A stretch of DNA of 64,000 bases from Flavipsychrobacter stenotrophus (GCF_002954265.1 NZ_PPSL01000002.1:310001-374000); one strand, 5' to 3'. Positions 26,713 through 36,714 are shown, counted from the first letter of the stretch. Notes: generated by a model not told the origin, from the letters alone. Made by a program: numbers and translations.

Positions 26713-26886
26713 ATGGCAAAAGCAGCTAAAACCGCGATAAAGAAAGACCCGAAAGCGGCAGCAGAAGCTAAAAATTACACTAAAGTAATTAAGGCAGTAC
26801 GCAGCCCTAAGACCGGAGCATATACTTTTAAAGAAGGTATGGTGCATAAAGATAAGGTGAAAGACTATTTAGATCAAGTAAAATAG
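26713..26886 (+). CDS. DUF4295 family protein (Bacteroidota-specific, ribosome-linked)
   Basis: 57-residue basic protein starting MAKAAKTAIKKDPKAAAEAK and ending VKDYLDQVK, 21 bp after rpmG. Family DUF4295 is found in Bacteroidota directly behind rpmG. From memory it was seen as an extra large-subunit protein (called bL38) in a flavobacterial ribosome structure, which I could not check. The operon context supports a ribosomal role. Terminator at 26944. Confidence 0.88.
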   Translation: MAKAAKTAIKKDPKAAAEAKNYTKVIKAVRSPKTGAYTFKEGMVHKDKVKDYLDQVK

Positions 26887-26943
26887 CCGCCCCTCTAAGC
26901 CCAAGGGAACATCTATAGCCCCCAGGACTTATAAACTATATTT

Positions 26944-26974
26944 AAAAGCCACCCTTACAGGTGGCTTTTGTTTG
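26944..26974 (+). terminator. Terminator of the rpmB operon
   Basis: Perfect 10-bp stem AAAAGCCACC / GGTGGCTTTT with a 6-base loop, then GTTTG. Preceded by 58 bases without any gene. Confidence 0.85.
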
Positions 26975-27022
26975 TTGGTCTATTACCAGGCAATGTTTAT
27001 TATCAGATAACATAGCTGCATA

Positions 27023-27355
27023 TCAGGCGCGCTCATCTGCTTCCGCCTGGTCGTCGTCACTCATGGTGTCTTCTTCGTCCCAATCGTCATCTTCTTCAAG
27101 TGTCTCATCCATTTCTTCATCGGCAGTTTCACCTTCTTCGTTCCGGTTAGAGATCTCCTCGTTATTTTCGCCCGCTCCTGCCGATTTAATCACACTGCTG
27201 CCACGGGTGGTTCTTTCCCGGTAGTCGGTCTGTGTACCACTAGGCACCCTATCCCTGTCAGGCTGTTGATTCGCGCCCTGTTGCTGCGGCACATAGCCTG
27301 TTTCAGTCGTCCCTTGCTTATTCAGCTGTTCTTTGTTTTCTGTTTGCGTTTTCAT
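27023..27355 (-). CDS. Acidic disordered protein of unknown function
   Basis: 110 residues: first half Gln/Thr/Asn-rich, second half almost entirely Glu/Asp (about 65-105). No signal peptide, helix or fold motif. Such acidic low-complexity proteins are common and not assignable. The frame has no stop for its whole length and a start at ATG 27355, but biased composition alone can keep a frame open, so coding status is moderate. Confidence 0.5.
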   Translation of the reverse strand: MKTQTENKEQLNKQGTTETGYVPQQQGANQQPDRDRVPSGTQTDYRERTTRGSSVIKSAGAGENNEEISNRNEEGETADEEMDETLEEDDDWDEEDTMSDDDQAEADERA

Positions 27356-27606
27356 GATTGTTCTTTTTAAAATACAATCCCAAAGCAGCTAACATCATGC
27401 CGTGGCACACCTATAGCCCGTAACGGTCAGTGCCACATTCACTGATCCTGGCCTCTCTTTTTTACGTTCATAATTATCCGGCCTCGGATAAATTTCTGTA
27501 ACAGAGATATTTGCGGGAACAAATGTTTAAAACGACCAACAACATGGCCAATAATACACGTTGAAACAATATTTTTATATACCTTTATTTAACAGCAGTA
27601 AAGCCA

Positions 27607-28032
27607 ATGGAAGAGATATTTATCCTGATTGCAGAAGATGACGCGGATGACCGGTTTTTGTTGCAAACTGCATTTGAGGAAAATGGGTATAAAGACAAGC
27701 TACATTTCGTAGAAAATGGGGTAGAGGTGCTGGAGTATCTGCATACGCAATCCCAAAACGGGCAAGCCGATAAAATGCCGAATTTTATTCTTCTTGATTT
27801 AAATATGCCTAAGAAGGACGGCAGGGAAGTATTAAAAGAATTAAAAAGCAATCCCCTTTACAAGAAAATTCCCGTGATTATTTTCAGCACCACTAATAAT
27901 GAGCAGGAAATGAGGCGGTGTTATGAACTGGGAGCTAATTCTTATATAACCAAACCAAATAGTTTTGAGAATTTGATCAAGACAGTTGCCGTACTAAGAA
28001 GCTACTGGATACACACTTCCATCTCTCCTTAG
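27607..28032 (+). CDS. Single-domain response regulator (receiver)
   Basis: 141-residue lone receiver of the Rcp1-like type, with acidic pocket EDD (10-12), phosphate acceptor Asp64 (ILLDLNMPKKDG), Thr switch (STTN) and Lys (TKP). No output domain, so it is a phosphate relay or protein-binding switch. It faces the kinase cluster convergently and may take phosphate from the PAS kinases at 28.5-31.5 kb. Start at ATG 27607. Confidence 0.93.
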   Translation: MEEIFILIAEDDADDRFLLQTAFEENGYKDKLHFVENGVEVLEYLHTQSQNGQADKMPNFILLDLNMPKKDGREVLKELKSNPLYKKIPVIIFSTTNNEQEMRRCYELGANSYITKPNSFENLIKTVAVLRSYWIHTSISP

Positions 28033-28185
28033 TGTAATGGCATTGTTTTTGAACACAAATAGTTACTCTAACAACTACGAAAGAAAATTATCAGATAATA
28101 TAAAAATAGAACTACCTGAAAATCATTATTTTAAAGTGTTGTGAAATTGGGCAGTGAATGATAATCTGGTTTTAACAGCAATAAT

Positions 28186-28539
28186 ATGTCAGTTGAGAAA
28201 AAAATACTAATAATAGATGATGAAACGGATCTGTGTCTTTTACTAAAAGATTACTTTATACGAAAACATTATAATGTCTTCCTCTCACATACCTTGTCTG
28301 AAGGCAAGAAAATATTGAATGAAGTAAGGCCCGATATACTTTTCCTTGATAATAATTTACCCGATGGTATCGGCTGGAGCAATGCCGCAAGCTTTGCTAC
28401 TTCTTACCCCTCTACTTACATAGTACTAATAAGTGCCTTTCACCCTGAGATACCTGTTATGCCGGAGCATACAAGATATAAAGTACTGGAAAAGCCCATT
28501 AGCCTCAACGATCTTGATATGCAACTGGCATTGGTATAA
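28186..28539 (+). CDS. Single-domain response regulator (receiver)
   Basis: 117-residue lone receiver: pocket DDE (11-13), acceptor Asp55 (FLDNNLPDGIG), Ser switch (LISAF) and Lys in VLEKP. It ends 31 bases from the convergent receiver-PAS-kinase gene. The second of two tandem output-less receivers; likely partner of the nearby kinases. Confidence 0.92.
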   Translation: MSVEKKILIIDDETDLCLLLKDYFIRKHYNVFLSHTLSEGKKILNEVRPDILFLDNNLPDGIGWSNAASFATSYPSTYIVLISAFHPEIPVMPEHTRYKVLEKPISLNDLDMQLALV

Positions 28540-28570
28540 GGTATGGTAATGCACATAACTAAAAGAACAT

Positions 28571-30016
28571 TTACCCGGCCAGCGGAAAGCTGATAGTAAA
28601 CACTGTTCCTTTACCCAATTCTGATGTAACCTCTATAATAGCTTTATGCGCCTGTAGTATATTCAGGGTAAACGTCAGCCCCAGACCTACCCCATTCCTC
28701 TTTTGGGTAAAGTAAGGCTCAAATAGCCTGGATATATTCTCCTCGCTTATGCCCGCACCATTATCTGTAATAGTAAGAATAGCATATTTATCGTTGTGGT
28801 CAATATTGATCACCAACATACCTTCCCCTTCAGCCATTGCCTCTATTGCATTGATAACAATATTCAATAGCGCCAGTTTCAGCTTTTCTCGGTCGGCCAT
28901 TATCTCCTGCATCTCGTCAGGATAGTTCACATGCAGCTTCATGTTTTTAAGCGTAATGCGGTCTATCGATGCTGAGATCACATCATCAAGCACATTCTGC
29001 AATACCTCGCGCTGTAGCGTATTTTCAGCCGGGCGAGATGTGTATAGCAACTCACTGATGAGATCACTTATGCGCTTGCTGTTGCGCTGTATGATACTCA
29101 TATATAGCTCCATACTTTCATCTTTAATATAATGCTGCATTTGCTCTATAGACAGGGTAATGTTATTGAGCGGGTTGCGCACCTCATGCGCTATGGTGCG
29201 CACAAGCCTGCCTGCTGCAGCCAATTTTTCTCCCTGCAGGTTTGCTTTCTCTATCTTTTTAAGATTGGTAATGTCGTGTATGATACCTTGCACATAGCCG
29301 CTTTCCGTCTCATTCTGCTCCATTGTCACAGACAAAGTACATTGCTTCTTTTCGCCGTCTTTGGTGTTCAGCAATACTTCCCAGTCATTAACACTGTGTC
29401 GGTGTGGCAGAGATTGCAGCAGAAATTTTTTATGCTGAGACTGATCGATAATATCTCCCAGGTTGGTACCTAACATCTCTTCTTTTGTAAAACCCAGAAG
29501 ATTGTAAATAGCCGAATTGACATCAATGAAATTAAGGTGAATATCAGTTACGAATACCACATCTTTCGACTTCTCAAAAATGGTTCTGTACTTACGCTCA
29601 TTTGCCCGCAGTGCCTGCAGGGTAGCCGCACGCTCCACCGCATATCTTATGCAGCGTTCCATCTTCTCTACCGTAAGCTCCGTTTTTATAAGGTAGTCTA
29701 TAGCACCATATTCCATGGCTTGTATATCTACCGCATAATTACCTTTACCGGTAAGTAATACTATAGGGTTGTCGCAATTATTTTGCTTGGCTTCTTTTAA
29801 GAAATCAACTCCCGATTTGGCCCCCAACCTGTAGTCAACAAAGAAAAGATCGTGCACACCACTCAGCAGCTTTTTTATTCCTTCGTTGTAATTTGGGCAC
29901 CAATCAATAATAAAAGTATTACCCGGTATAGACCGTATAAAATCGCTGGTGATAATGAAATCATCCTCATCGTCATCAACAATAAGTATACGGGCAGTTT
30001 TGTGTTTCACGTTCAT
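28571..30016 (-). CDS. Receiver-PAS-histidine kinase (soluble hybrid)
   Basis: 481-residue cytoplasmic kinase: receiver domain (about 9-125, acceptor Asp61), PAS domain (about 140-255), dimerisation/phosphoacceptor helices with H-box IAHEVRNPLNN (about 270), then the ATPase with N-box NIVINAIEAM, G1 DNGAGI and G2 NGVGLGL. No membrane helix. An amino-terminal receiver means its own activity is likely set by another kinase. Its ATG overlaps the stop of the upstream kinase by four bases, so the two are translationally coupled. Confidence 0.93.
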   Translation of the reverse strand: MNVKHKTARILIVDDDEDDFIITSDFIRSIPGNTFIIDWCPNYNEGIKKLLSGVHDLFFVDYRLGAKSGVDFLKEAKQNNCDNPIVLLTGKGNYAVDIQAMEYGAIDYLIKTELTVEKMERCIRYAVERAATLQALRANERKYRTIFEKSKDVVFVTDIHLNFIDVNSAIYNLLGFTKEEMLGTNLGDIIDQSQHKKFLLQSLPHRHSVNDWEVLLNTKDGEKKQCTLSVTMEQNETESGYVQGIIHDITNLKKIEKANLQGEKLAAAGRLVRTIAHEVRNPLNNITLSIEQMQHYIKDESMELYMSIIQRNSKRISDLISELLYTSRPAENTLQREVLQNVLDDVISASIDRITLKNMKLHVNYPDEMQEIMADREKLKLALLNIVINAIEAMAEGEGMLVINIDHNDKYAILTITDNGAGISEENISRLFEPYFTQKRNGVGLGLTFTLNILQAHKAIIEVTSELGKGTVFTISFPLAG

Positions 30017-31566
30017 AATAGAGCTTTCCTTTTTTCAGGGATAATAAAAACAAATTTCGACCCTACATCAAGGGTACTTTCGGCATAAATAACACCATTA
30101 TGGTGCTCTGCAATTTTCTTACAAATAGCCAGCCCTATACCCGACCCCGGATATTCCGATTTGCCATGTAACCGCTGAAACACATTGAATATCCTATTCG
30201 CATATTCTTGTTCAAACCCAATACCGTTATCTGTGATCTCTATTTTATAGTATACCTCATCTTTATTCAATTCATACTTTGCTTTGGTCACCAGGTTAGC
30301 TTCCGTAGCCTCTATGGTTATAACGGGCGATGCATCTGACTTACGGAATTTGATGGCATTGCTAATAATATTGGTCAGTAATTGCTTCATCTGGGTAGGA
30401 ATAGCATCCAGCACCGGTAGCTTACCAAACCTCAGGTGTGTGCTTGTTTCCTCCACAACCAGTTCCAGATCCATTTTCACTTGCCTGGCTACAACATTCA
30501 GATCCACCTCAGAGAAGGGCTGCTGTGCATTCGAAATACGGGAGAATTCCAGCAGGTCGTTAATGAGCATACGCATGTTTTCTGCCGATGCTGTCATTCT
30601 TGACAGGTATAAAGCACCCTCACCTGTCAGTACATCTTTATATTTTTCAGATAGCCTGCTGCTGAACGTAGTAATTTTTCTCAGCGGCTCCTGCATGTCA
30701 TGACTGGCCACATAGGCAAACTCTTCCAACTCCTTATTTGAATTATAAAGCATTTCCACTTTACTTTTCAACTCATCCTCTATGTTGCGCTGGCGCGTTA
30801 CATCACGAAGGCTACCAATGAATTTCACCGGTTCACCGGCTTCATCTTTAACCAGGCGACCGAGGCTATGTACTATTTTTACATTTTTATTCTCAGTTAC
30901 TATCCTGAATTCTATATCCAGCTTCCCCTCGCCTTCTAAAACTGCTGAAGTGGCCTTCGCCACCCATTCCCGGTCATCGGGATGGATGAATGATCCTGCA
31001 TATAGCTTATTGATATCACCTACAGAAGGATCAACTTCGTAGATACGATATACGCCTACCGACCAAAATGCTTTATCCACACCTATCAGCCATTCGAAAG
31101 TGCCGAAATCTTCACTCTGAAAATGCTCGAAAAACAACTCGCGTGTTTCAAAAGAAGTAAACGGCAGATCCCATTTTGAAAGATCCGGCTGTATAAGTAT
31201 TTTATATAGATTACCATATTTGCCATCTACGTCGGCAATTGGCGACACAAATAAGTAGTAAGATTTTAGTCCTTTCAACCTGCCATTTAACTTATAAATG
31301 GTGTAGGCTGTGCTTGTATACACATTTTTTACAGATTGCATATGGTATTTCAGCCTGTCTTGCTGATAGATATCCATAAGGTCTGCAAAGTAAATATCAT
31401 TCTTGCTGATGTCGTCGTTCGAATAACCCAACTCGTGCTCGAACAGGTTATTGACGAAAACGATCTTTAGATCGTTTTCCTGCACTATGGCAACATATCC
31501 CGGACCGGCGGCCATGATATGCTGCATAAAATTAAGATCTTGTATGATCGGTACTGTAGGGGTCAT
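30013..31566 (-). CDS. PAS-PAS histidine kinase (soluble)
   Basis: 517-residue cytoplasmic sensor: two PAS folds (about 15-125 and 150-265; the second ends in the PAC-type FIGSLRDVTRQR), H-box ASHDMQEPLRKI (about 290), then the ATPase with N-box NIISNAIKFR, DNGIGF and GSGIGLAICKK. The ASHDMQEPLRKI H-box matches the phytochrome-like family of HisKA kinases. It is coupled to the hybrid kinase by a 4-bp overlap and preceded 41 bp upstream by the NtrC-type activator, forming one operon with rpoN. Confidence 0.93.
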   Translation of the reverse strand: MTPTVPIIQDLNFMQHIMAAGPGYVAIVQENDLKIVFVNNLFEHELGYSNDDISKNDIYFADLMDIYQQDRLKYHMQSVKNVYTSTAYTIYKLNGRLKGLKSYYLFVSPIADVDGKYGNLYKILIQPDLSKWDLPFTSFETRELFFEHFQSEDFGTFEWLIGVDKAFWSVGVYRIYEVDPSVGDINKLYAGSFIHPDDREWVAKATSAVLEGEGKLDIEFRIVTENKNVKIVHSLGRLVKDEAGEPVKFIGSLRDVTRQRNIEDELKSKVEMLYNSNKELEEFAYVASHDMQEPLRKITTFSSRLSEKYKDVLTGEGALYLSRMTASAENMRMLINDLLEFSRISNAQQPFSEVDLNVVARQVKMDLELVVEETSTHLRFGKLPVLDAIPTQMKQLLTNIISNAIKFRKSDASPVITIEATEANLVTKAKYELNKDEVYYKIEITDNGIGFEQEYANRIFNVFQRLHGKSEYPGSGIGLAICKKIAEHHNGVIYAESTLDVGSKFVFIIPEKRKALL

Positions 31567-31607
31567 GACTACTATTTATTAGTTCAACTAAAAGAAACAT
31601 AACCTGG

Positions 31608-33047
31608 TTATTCCACGTTAAATTCTTTGAATTGTTTCATCTTATTATATAGTGTCTTCCTGTCTACATTCAGCAGCTTTGCCGCCTTACTCTTATTGAA
31701 ATTCACCTGTTTCAGGGCATTCAGTATCACTTCATACTCTGCATCCATATTGGCAGACTTCAGCTTATTTTCAAATGATCCCTGGTTATTGGTTCCCGGT
31801 TGGGTATTGTCCTTTTTTACCGCCGGCGCCGGCAATTCAAACTGTAGCTTACTGAAATTACTTATCTCAAACGGCAGTGACTTTGCCTCTACCAGATCTC
31901 CATCTGTAAGCAATGTAGATCGCTTAACCACATTCTTCAGTTCACGCAGATTACCGTACCAAATGTAGTTGTTGAATATATTGGTAACCTCAGCAGAAAA
32001 GCCCTTTACATTTTTACCCAACTCGGCATTAGTAACGTTAAGGAAGTGGTGAGCAAACAACATAATATCATTGGTACGATCACGTAGTGCTGGCACATCT
32101 ATACTGAACTCATTAAACCTATGATACAGATCTTCTCTGAACTTGCCTGCCCGCGCAGCATCCCAAAGGCGCTCATTACTGGCCACTAGTATACGCACAT
32201 CAAGATCTATATCTTTTATACCACCAACACGCCTTATTTTACGCTCTTGCACTACTCTTAGCAGCGATACCTGTATGTCATAAGACAGGTTACCTATTTC
32301 ATCCAGAAATATAGTTCCTTCATTGGCCAACTCAAGGCTGCCTATCTTCTGATTCAACGCACCCGTAAATGCACCTTTCTCATGGCCAAACAGTTCACTA
32401 CCGGCAAGCTCTTTAGATAAGGCACCACAATCTATTGCCACAAACGGCTTGTTAGATCGTTTGCTCTTCTGGTGTATCTGTTGCGCTATTGCCTCCTTAC
32501 CACTTCCACTCTCACCGTATATAATAACGCTGAAGTTGGTAGGCGCAACAAGGTCTATCTGCTTAATGATAACAGCAAACTCAGGACTATCGCCCATTAT
32601 GTATTGACCGGAGTTTGTATTCTTTGCCTTGGCACTGCTGGTAGTTGTACCTGCTGCCGATGGCTTAGCCACCACTTTATCTTTAGGCTCATCCGAAAGA
32701 GCTTTCTTAATGGTCAGCAATATCTCATCGGGGAAGAGCGGCTTGGTCACGTAATCAAACGCGCCCAGTTTCATTACTTCCACAGCATCTTTTACATCGC
32801 TGTAGCCCGTTATTATGATCACTGATGCCGCGGGATGTGCTTCTTTTATCTTTCCCAGCAGTTCAGTACCGGTCATATCATCCAGCCTGAAATCACACAA
32901 CACCAGCGATGGTGTGTTCTTCTTCATCCAGGCTATCGCATCCTGCCCACTATTGGCCGTAGCAACAGTATATCCGTTACGTGACAAGAACCTGCTCAAC
33001 AGCAGGCACATGTCATTATCATCATCTACTACAAGTATATTGTGCAT
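31608..33047 (-). CDS. Sigma-54-dependent response regulator (NtrC family)
   Basis: 479-residue bacterial enhancer-binding protein: receiver (1-118, acceptor Asp52), AAA+ ATPase with Walker A GESGSGKE (178-185), the sigma-54-contacting GAFTGA loop (225-230) and Walker B GTIFLDEIGN. The C-terminal Fis-type helix-turn-helix contains NKSKAAKLLNVDRKTLYNKM. All residues for opening sigma-54 promoters are present. It lies 65 bp downstream of rpoN on the same strand and is followed by two kinases, so sensor, regulator and sigma factor are neighbours. Confidence 0.96.
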   Translation of the reverse strand: MHNILVVDDDNDMCLLLSRFLSRNGYTVATANSGQDAIAWMKKNTPSLVLCDFRLDDMTGTELLGKIKEAHPAASVIIITGYSDVKDAVEVMKLGAFDYVTKPLFPDEILLTIKKALSDEPKDKVVAKPSAAGTTTSSAKAKNTNSGQYIMGDSPEFAVIIKQIDLVAPTNFSVIIYGESGSGKEAIAQQIHQKSKRSNKPFVAIDCGALSKELAGSELFGHEKGAFTGALNQKIGSLELANEGTIFLDEIGNLSYDIQVSLLRVVQERKIRRVGGIKDIDLDVRILVASNERLWDAARAGKFREDLYHRFNEFSIDVPALRDRTNDIMLFAHHFLNVTNAELGKNVKGFSAEVTNIFNNYIWYGNLRELKNVVKRSTLLTDGDLVEAKSLPFEISNFSKLQFELPAPAVKKDNTQPGTNNQGSFENKLKSANMDAEYEVILNALKQVNFNKSKAAKLLNVDRKTLYNKMKQFKEFNVE

Positions 33048-33112
33048 TGTTCTTTATTGGTTATAGCTAGCTTAAATGTAATGAAAAAATTTGTCTTATT
33101 CTTATATGGATA

Positions 33113-34525
33113 CTATGCCCATACTGCTCTTATCTGCGCAATAGGTATCTGCAACTGCTCTCTGTATTTGGCTATAGTACGCCTTGCAATATTATACCCA
33201 CTTGCCGACAATATTGTAACTAATTGCTGATCTGTATATGGCTTCTTTTTATCCTCTTTACTTATAGCTTCTTCTATTACAGATCTGATCACCTTATTAC
33301 TGATCACTTCTCCCTTTTGGTCTGCTATACCTTCGCTGAATAGCTTCTTCAGGTATATCAATCCAAAATGTGTTTCCGCATATTTGTTACTGGTGATGCG
33401 GGATATGGTAGAGATGTCCATATTCAGCATGTCTGCCAGGTTGCGCAGTACCATTGGCTTCAGGTACCGGATATCTCCCTCCTGAAAATATTCAGGCTGC
33501 AACGCTACAATTCCTTTCATTATGCGCAGCATGGTGTCCTCGCGTTGCTTCACTGCATTTACAAACCATTGCGCAGAGCTCAGTTTACTTTTTACATATT
33601 GGTTGGCACCTTTGTCTTTACTGGTTATCTGGCTGGCCAGTTCATCATGCAATGACTGGTTGACAAAAACAGATCCTGAACGGCTTGAATACAGATTCAC
33701 CTGTATGTTACCACCGTAGTTGGTAATGATATAATCCGGTATAATGGTATTCTTAGGGTCAAAAGCAGATGTTTCTGTAACAGGATGAAACTTCAATCCG
33801 CTGATCAGGTTCAGAACAGTCCTCAACTCATCATCATCTATCTTCAGTGCATGATGTAGTTTTTCAAATTGACGGTGCATCAGGTCGTTATAATGGTGCT
33901 GCAGCAGGTTAATAGCACACTTCACATCAGGCCTTCTCACGTCCATTGCATGTAGCTGCAGCAGCAGGCACTCTTGTATACTGCATGAACCTATGCCTAT
34001 AGGGTCAAGCGACTGCACTACCTTCAATGCCTTTCTTACTCTTTCGGGCTCTACTACCTTCTGAAAGTAGAATGACATGTCTTCAGCCACTTCATCTATC
34101 GGCCTGTCCATAAAACCCTCTCCGTTCAGTATATCTATTATATACTCGGCAGCTACACGGTCCTCGTCAGAAAGTGTCAACATCTGCAATTGCTGATGGG
34201 TTTCTTCCTTGAAAGTATTGACGTTAACTATTGGCGTGTTAGGCGCCACTTCCGAATCAAAATAATTCTGGTAATCAGATTTGTAATTGGGCGCATCATC
34301 ATACATTACTTCCTCCCAATCCTGATAATCCTGCATTTCATCTTTAGACAACTTCGTATCTTCTTCATCTTTCTTCTCTGCAGTTTCAAGAAACGGATTT
34401 TCTTCCAGTTCATTCTTGATACGCTGTTCCAGTTCTAGGGAATTAAGAAAATACAGGTTAAGCAGTTGTATCTGCTGTGGCAGGATTTTAAAATTTTGTC
34501 TCTGGCTCTGGTTCTGGCTGATCAT
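33113..34525 (-). CDS. rpoN: RNA polymerase sigma-54 factor
   Basis: 470-residue sigma-54. Region I is Gln-rich with LPQQIQLLNLYFLNSLELEQRI (binds the activator), then an acidic region II (about 45-100, many Asp/Glu/Tyr), the core-binding region and the C-terminal RpoN box ARRTIAKYRE that reads the -24 element. Start ATG 34525. First gene of the operon rpoN-ntrC-type-kinase-kinase. In most genomes rpoN sits near yhbH or a phosphotransfer gene; neither is here. Confidence 0.96.
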   Translation of the reverse strand: MISQNQSQRQNFKILPQQIQLLNLYFLNSLELEQRIKNELEENPFLETAEKKDEEDTKLSKDEMQDYQDWEEVMYDDAPNYKSDYQNYFDSEVAPNTPIVNVNTFKEETHQQLQMLTLSDEDRVAAEYIIDILNGEGFMDRPIDEVAEDMSFYFQKVVEPERVRKALKVVQSLDPIGIGSCSIQECLLLQLHAMDVRRPDVKCAINLLQHHYNDLMHRQFEKLHHALKIDDDELRTVLNLISGLKFHPVTETSAFDPKNTIIPDYIITNYGGNIQVNLYSSRSGSVFVNQSLHDELASQITSKDKGANQYVKSKLSSAQWFVNAVKQREDTMLRIMKGIVALQPEYFQEGDIRYLKPMVLRNLADMLNMDISTISRITSNKYAETHFGLIYLKKLFSEGIADQKGEVISNKVIRSVIEEAISKEDKKKPYTDQQLVTILSASGYNIARRTIAKYREQLQIPIAQIRAVWA

Positions 34526-34720
34526 GGTCTTCTGACATTTAACTACCTTCCTTAAAGCAAGGTTAAAGCCACATTCTCCACAACATGAAATTAATTATGT
34601 ACAACATCTATATCATTGGTTATCAAATACAATTGAATAACACAATATAATATCAATTCATTTTGCATTATTTCATATAAGACATCCCATATTTTCATGA
34701 GGAATTTGTTCCACAAACTG

Positions 34721-34728
34721 TAGATTTG
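34721..34728 (+). promoter_or_regulatory. -7 element of CHASE3 kinase gene
   Basis: TAGATTTG, 7 bases before ATG 34736, so the transcript has almost no leader. Confidence 0.45.
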
Positions 34729-34735
34729 AACACTG

Positions 34736-36130
34736 ATGAAAAAGCGACTGATCATTATTGCGGGTGCTTTTAGCATTTCATTTCTTATAATGGGTGCATT
34801 ATCACTGTTTTCTATCGAGCGACTAAACAAATACACTTACTTTTCACGACTTACAGATAAATCAGGATTTGTACTGGAAAAGATATTTGGTGCGGAAAAA
34901 AGCATTCGCGATATAGACCGCACAGAGCGCGGATATATGATCACCAAAGACACCATGTATGTAAGGTTTCTCTACAACTCCTTCGACAGTCTTAGAAATA
35001 ATATCCGTGATCTTAAAGAGATTACCACAGACAATGCTGAATTACAGCGCACAATAACACTTATTAATGCCACCGCAAGCACCAGAATAGCCGCGGCTAA
35101 AGACAACGTAGCCTATGTGGATAGTAATAAAACATCTACGCTATCTAAATACTATTTCGATAGCAGACAATTGATGATCGATTGTTCTAAGCTACTTCGC
35201 AAAATTCATGACTCAGAGAACATACTTAAAGACAAGAGATTAAGAGAGGAGCAGCTATATGAAACCCTTACTACGCGTACTATAAAATGGCTGCTACTGT
35301 TATTCTGTCTCATTACCCTATTCCTGCTGATATTGCTTATAATAGAGTTGAAAAACAGGATGAAGTTCCAGGAGCAACTACAGGCGAAAGTAATTGACCT
35401 GAGGCGCTCACATGAAGAGCTACAGGAAATAGCGTTTGTGGCTGCACACGACCTGCAGGAACCACTTAGAAAAATACAGATCTTCAGCAACATGTTGCTG
35501 TATCAGAAAACTGATTTTATTGACGAGACCAACCGCGAGAACCTGCAGCGTATCAATAATTCGGCACTGCGCATGCAATCACTCATCACAGATCTGTCAT
35601 CATTAACCAGCCTCACCAAGGTAGACGAGGTAAAGAAAGAAGTGGATCTCAACAGGATGCTGCAATTCATATTGCTCGATATTGATGAGAAAGTGGTCGA
35701 CAAGGGAGCTACAGTAACCGTCAGCTACCTGCCGTTCATTAATGGGTTCGAGAACCAGCTGAAGATCCTCTTTAACGCCCTGCTGGATAATGCACTCAAA
35801 TTTAGCCGTACCGACGCTAAACCGGCAATATCTATCACAAGTGATGTAACCAATGGTATGGAACTCTTCGATATCAACCCCAATCTGAAACAGCAAAAAT
35901 TTAACCGTATTATTATTACAGATAATGGTATCGGTTTCGAAAAACAGTTTATTGCAAAAATGTTCCAGATCTTTCAGCGCCTCCACCAACAAGAGTCGGG
36001 CTATGATGGCAAGGGTATAGGACTGGCGCTATGCCTCCGCATTATGGCCAATCATGAGGGCTATATAGTTGCCGACGGCCACTCACAGCAAGGCGCCTGT
36101 TTTAAGCTGTTCTTCCCTATCGAATCTTAA
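34736..36130 (+). CDS. CHASE3-domain sensor histidine kinase
   Basis: 464-residue membrane kinase: helix 1 (about 5-25), CHASE3-type extracellular sensor (about 28-180, with the RTERGYMIT signature), helix 2 (about 183-205), a short coiled coil, H-box AAHDLQEPLRKI (about 242), then the ATPase with N-box ALLDNALKFS, DNGIGF and GKGIGLAL. The H-box resembles that of the soluble PAS kinase at 30.0 kb, so they may share an ancestor and partner receivers. Divergent from rpoN. Confidence 0.93.
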   Translation: MKKRLIIIAGAFSISFLIMGALSLFSIERLNKYTYFSRLTDKSGFVLEKIFGAEKSIRDIDRTERGYMITKDTMYVRFLYNSFDSLRNNIRDLKEITTDNAELQRTITLINATASTRIAAAKDNVAYVDSNKTSTLSKYYFDSRQLMIDCSKLLRKIHDSENILKDKRLREEQLYETLTTRTIKWLLLLFCLITLFLLILLIIELKNRMKFQEQLQAKVIDLRRSHEELQEIAFVAAHDLQEPLRKIQIFSNMLLYQKTDFIDETNRENLQRINNSALRMQSLITDLSSLTSLTKVDEVKKEVDLNRMLQFILLDIDEKVVDKGATVTVSYLPFINGFENQLKILFNALLDNALKFSRTDAKPAISITSDVTNGMELFDINPNLKQQKFNRIIITDNGIGFEKQFIAKMFQIFQRLHQQESGYDGKGIGLALCLRIMANHEGYIVADGHSQQGACFKLFFPIES

Positions 36131-36224
36131 TAATCAACCGGCTATAAACCACTTGTTGTCTCCAACTGAATAAGACGTGTCCATCACTAGAAAGAGATTG
36201 TCAATTTTGAATAGAGAGAAATAA

Positions 36225-36470
36225 TTATTTTTTAGGACGCTTTCTTAAAAGAAGAACGGTAAGCACTATAATAACTACAAACTCAACCGCAGCTATAGTT
36301 AAAAACTTATTGGCTTGGTGCTGAGCTATCGCTTCAAAATCTCTCATCGCGGTCAGTTCCGTTATCAATGAGTACTTATCTCTTGTGGTGTCGGCAAAAT
36401 CGGGCAGATGAGAAGCTGAGGCTTGACACGATAGAAGTAACAGATACAAACTGATTTTCAGCTTTTTCAT
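36225..36470 (-). CDS. Small exported single-helix membrane protein
   Basis: 81 residues: signal peptide (1-19), a short periplasmic part with several acidic residues, a membrane helix (about 55-77) and a basic tail (RKRPKK). Not recognised. It lies 245 bp downstream of atpA, where atpG would be expected, but has no similarity to the gamma subunit. Confidence 0.6.
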   Translation of the reverse strand: MKKLKISLYLLLLSCQASASHLPDFADTTRDKYSLITELTAMRDFEAIAQHQANKFLTIAAVEFVVIIVLTVLLLRKRPKK

Positions 36471-36610
36471 GATATTTGAATTTTATAGCACTCTAATCTA
36501 TTACTTCTAAACGTATTTGTGCCCATGTTCTTCATTCTCTTTTTACAAATGCATCGGGGCACACACCCTCTCATTCCTTTAATCCTATAAATCCTGGTTC
36601 AGACAAGCAC

Positions 36611-36632
36611 AATCCAGCCGGTTCTCTTTGAG
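36611..36632 (+). repeat. GCCGGTTCTCTTTGAG repeat fragment
   Basis: Right end of the repeat family seen at 4861-4904, 46545-46591 and 61621-61660. Confidence 0.5.
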
Positions 36633-36661
36633 ATACAAGGGGTGAAGGCACCCAATAACGT

Positions 36662-36687
36662 AAAAGCCCCCGATGAACGGGGGCTTT
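36662..36687 (-). terminator. Stem-loop after atpA
   Basis: Perfect stem AAAGCCCCCG / CGGGGGCTTT with a 5-base loop, 28 bases past the atpA stop. This marks the end of the operon, so a missing atpG is not simply further along this transcript. Confidence 0.75.
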
Positions 36688-36714
36688 ACTTTTATCACTC
36701 AAACTATTTCAATA

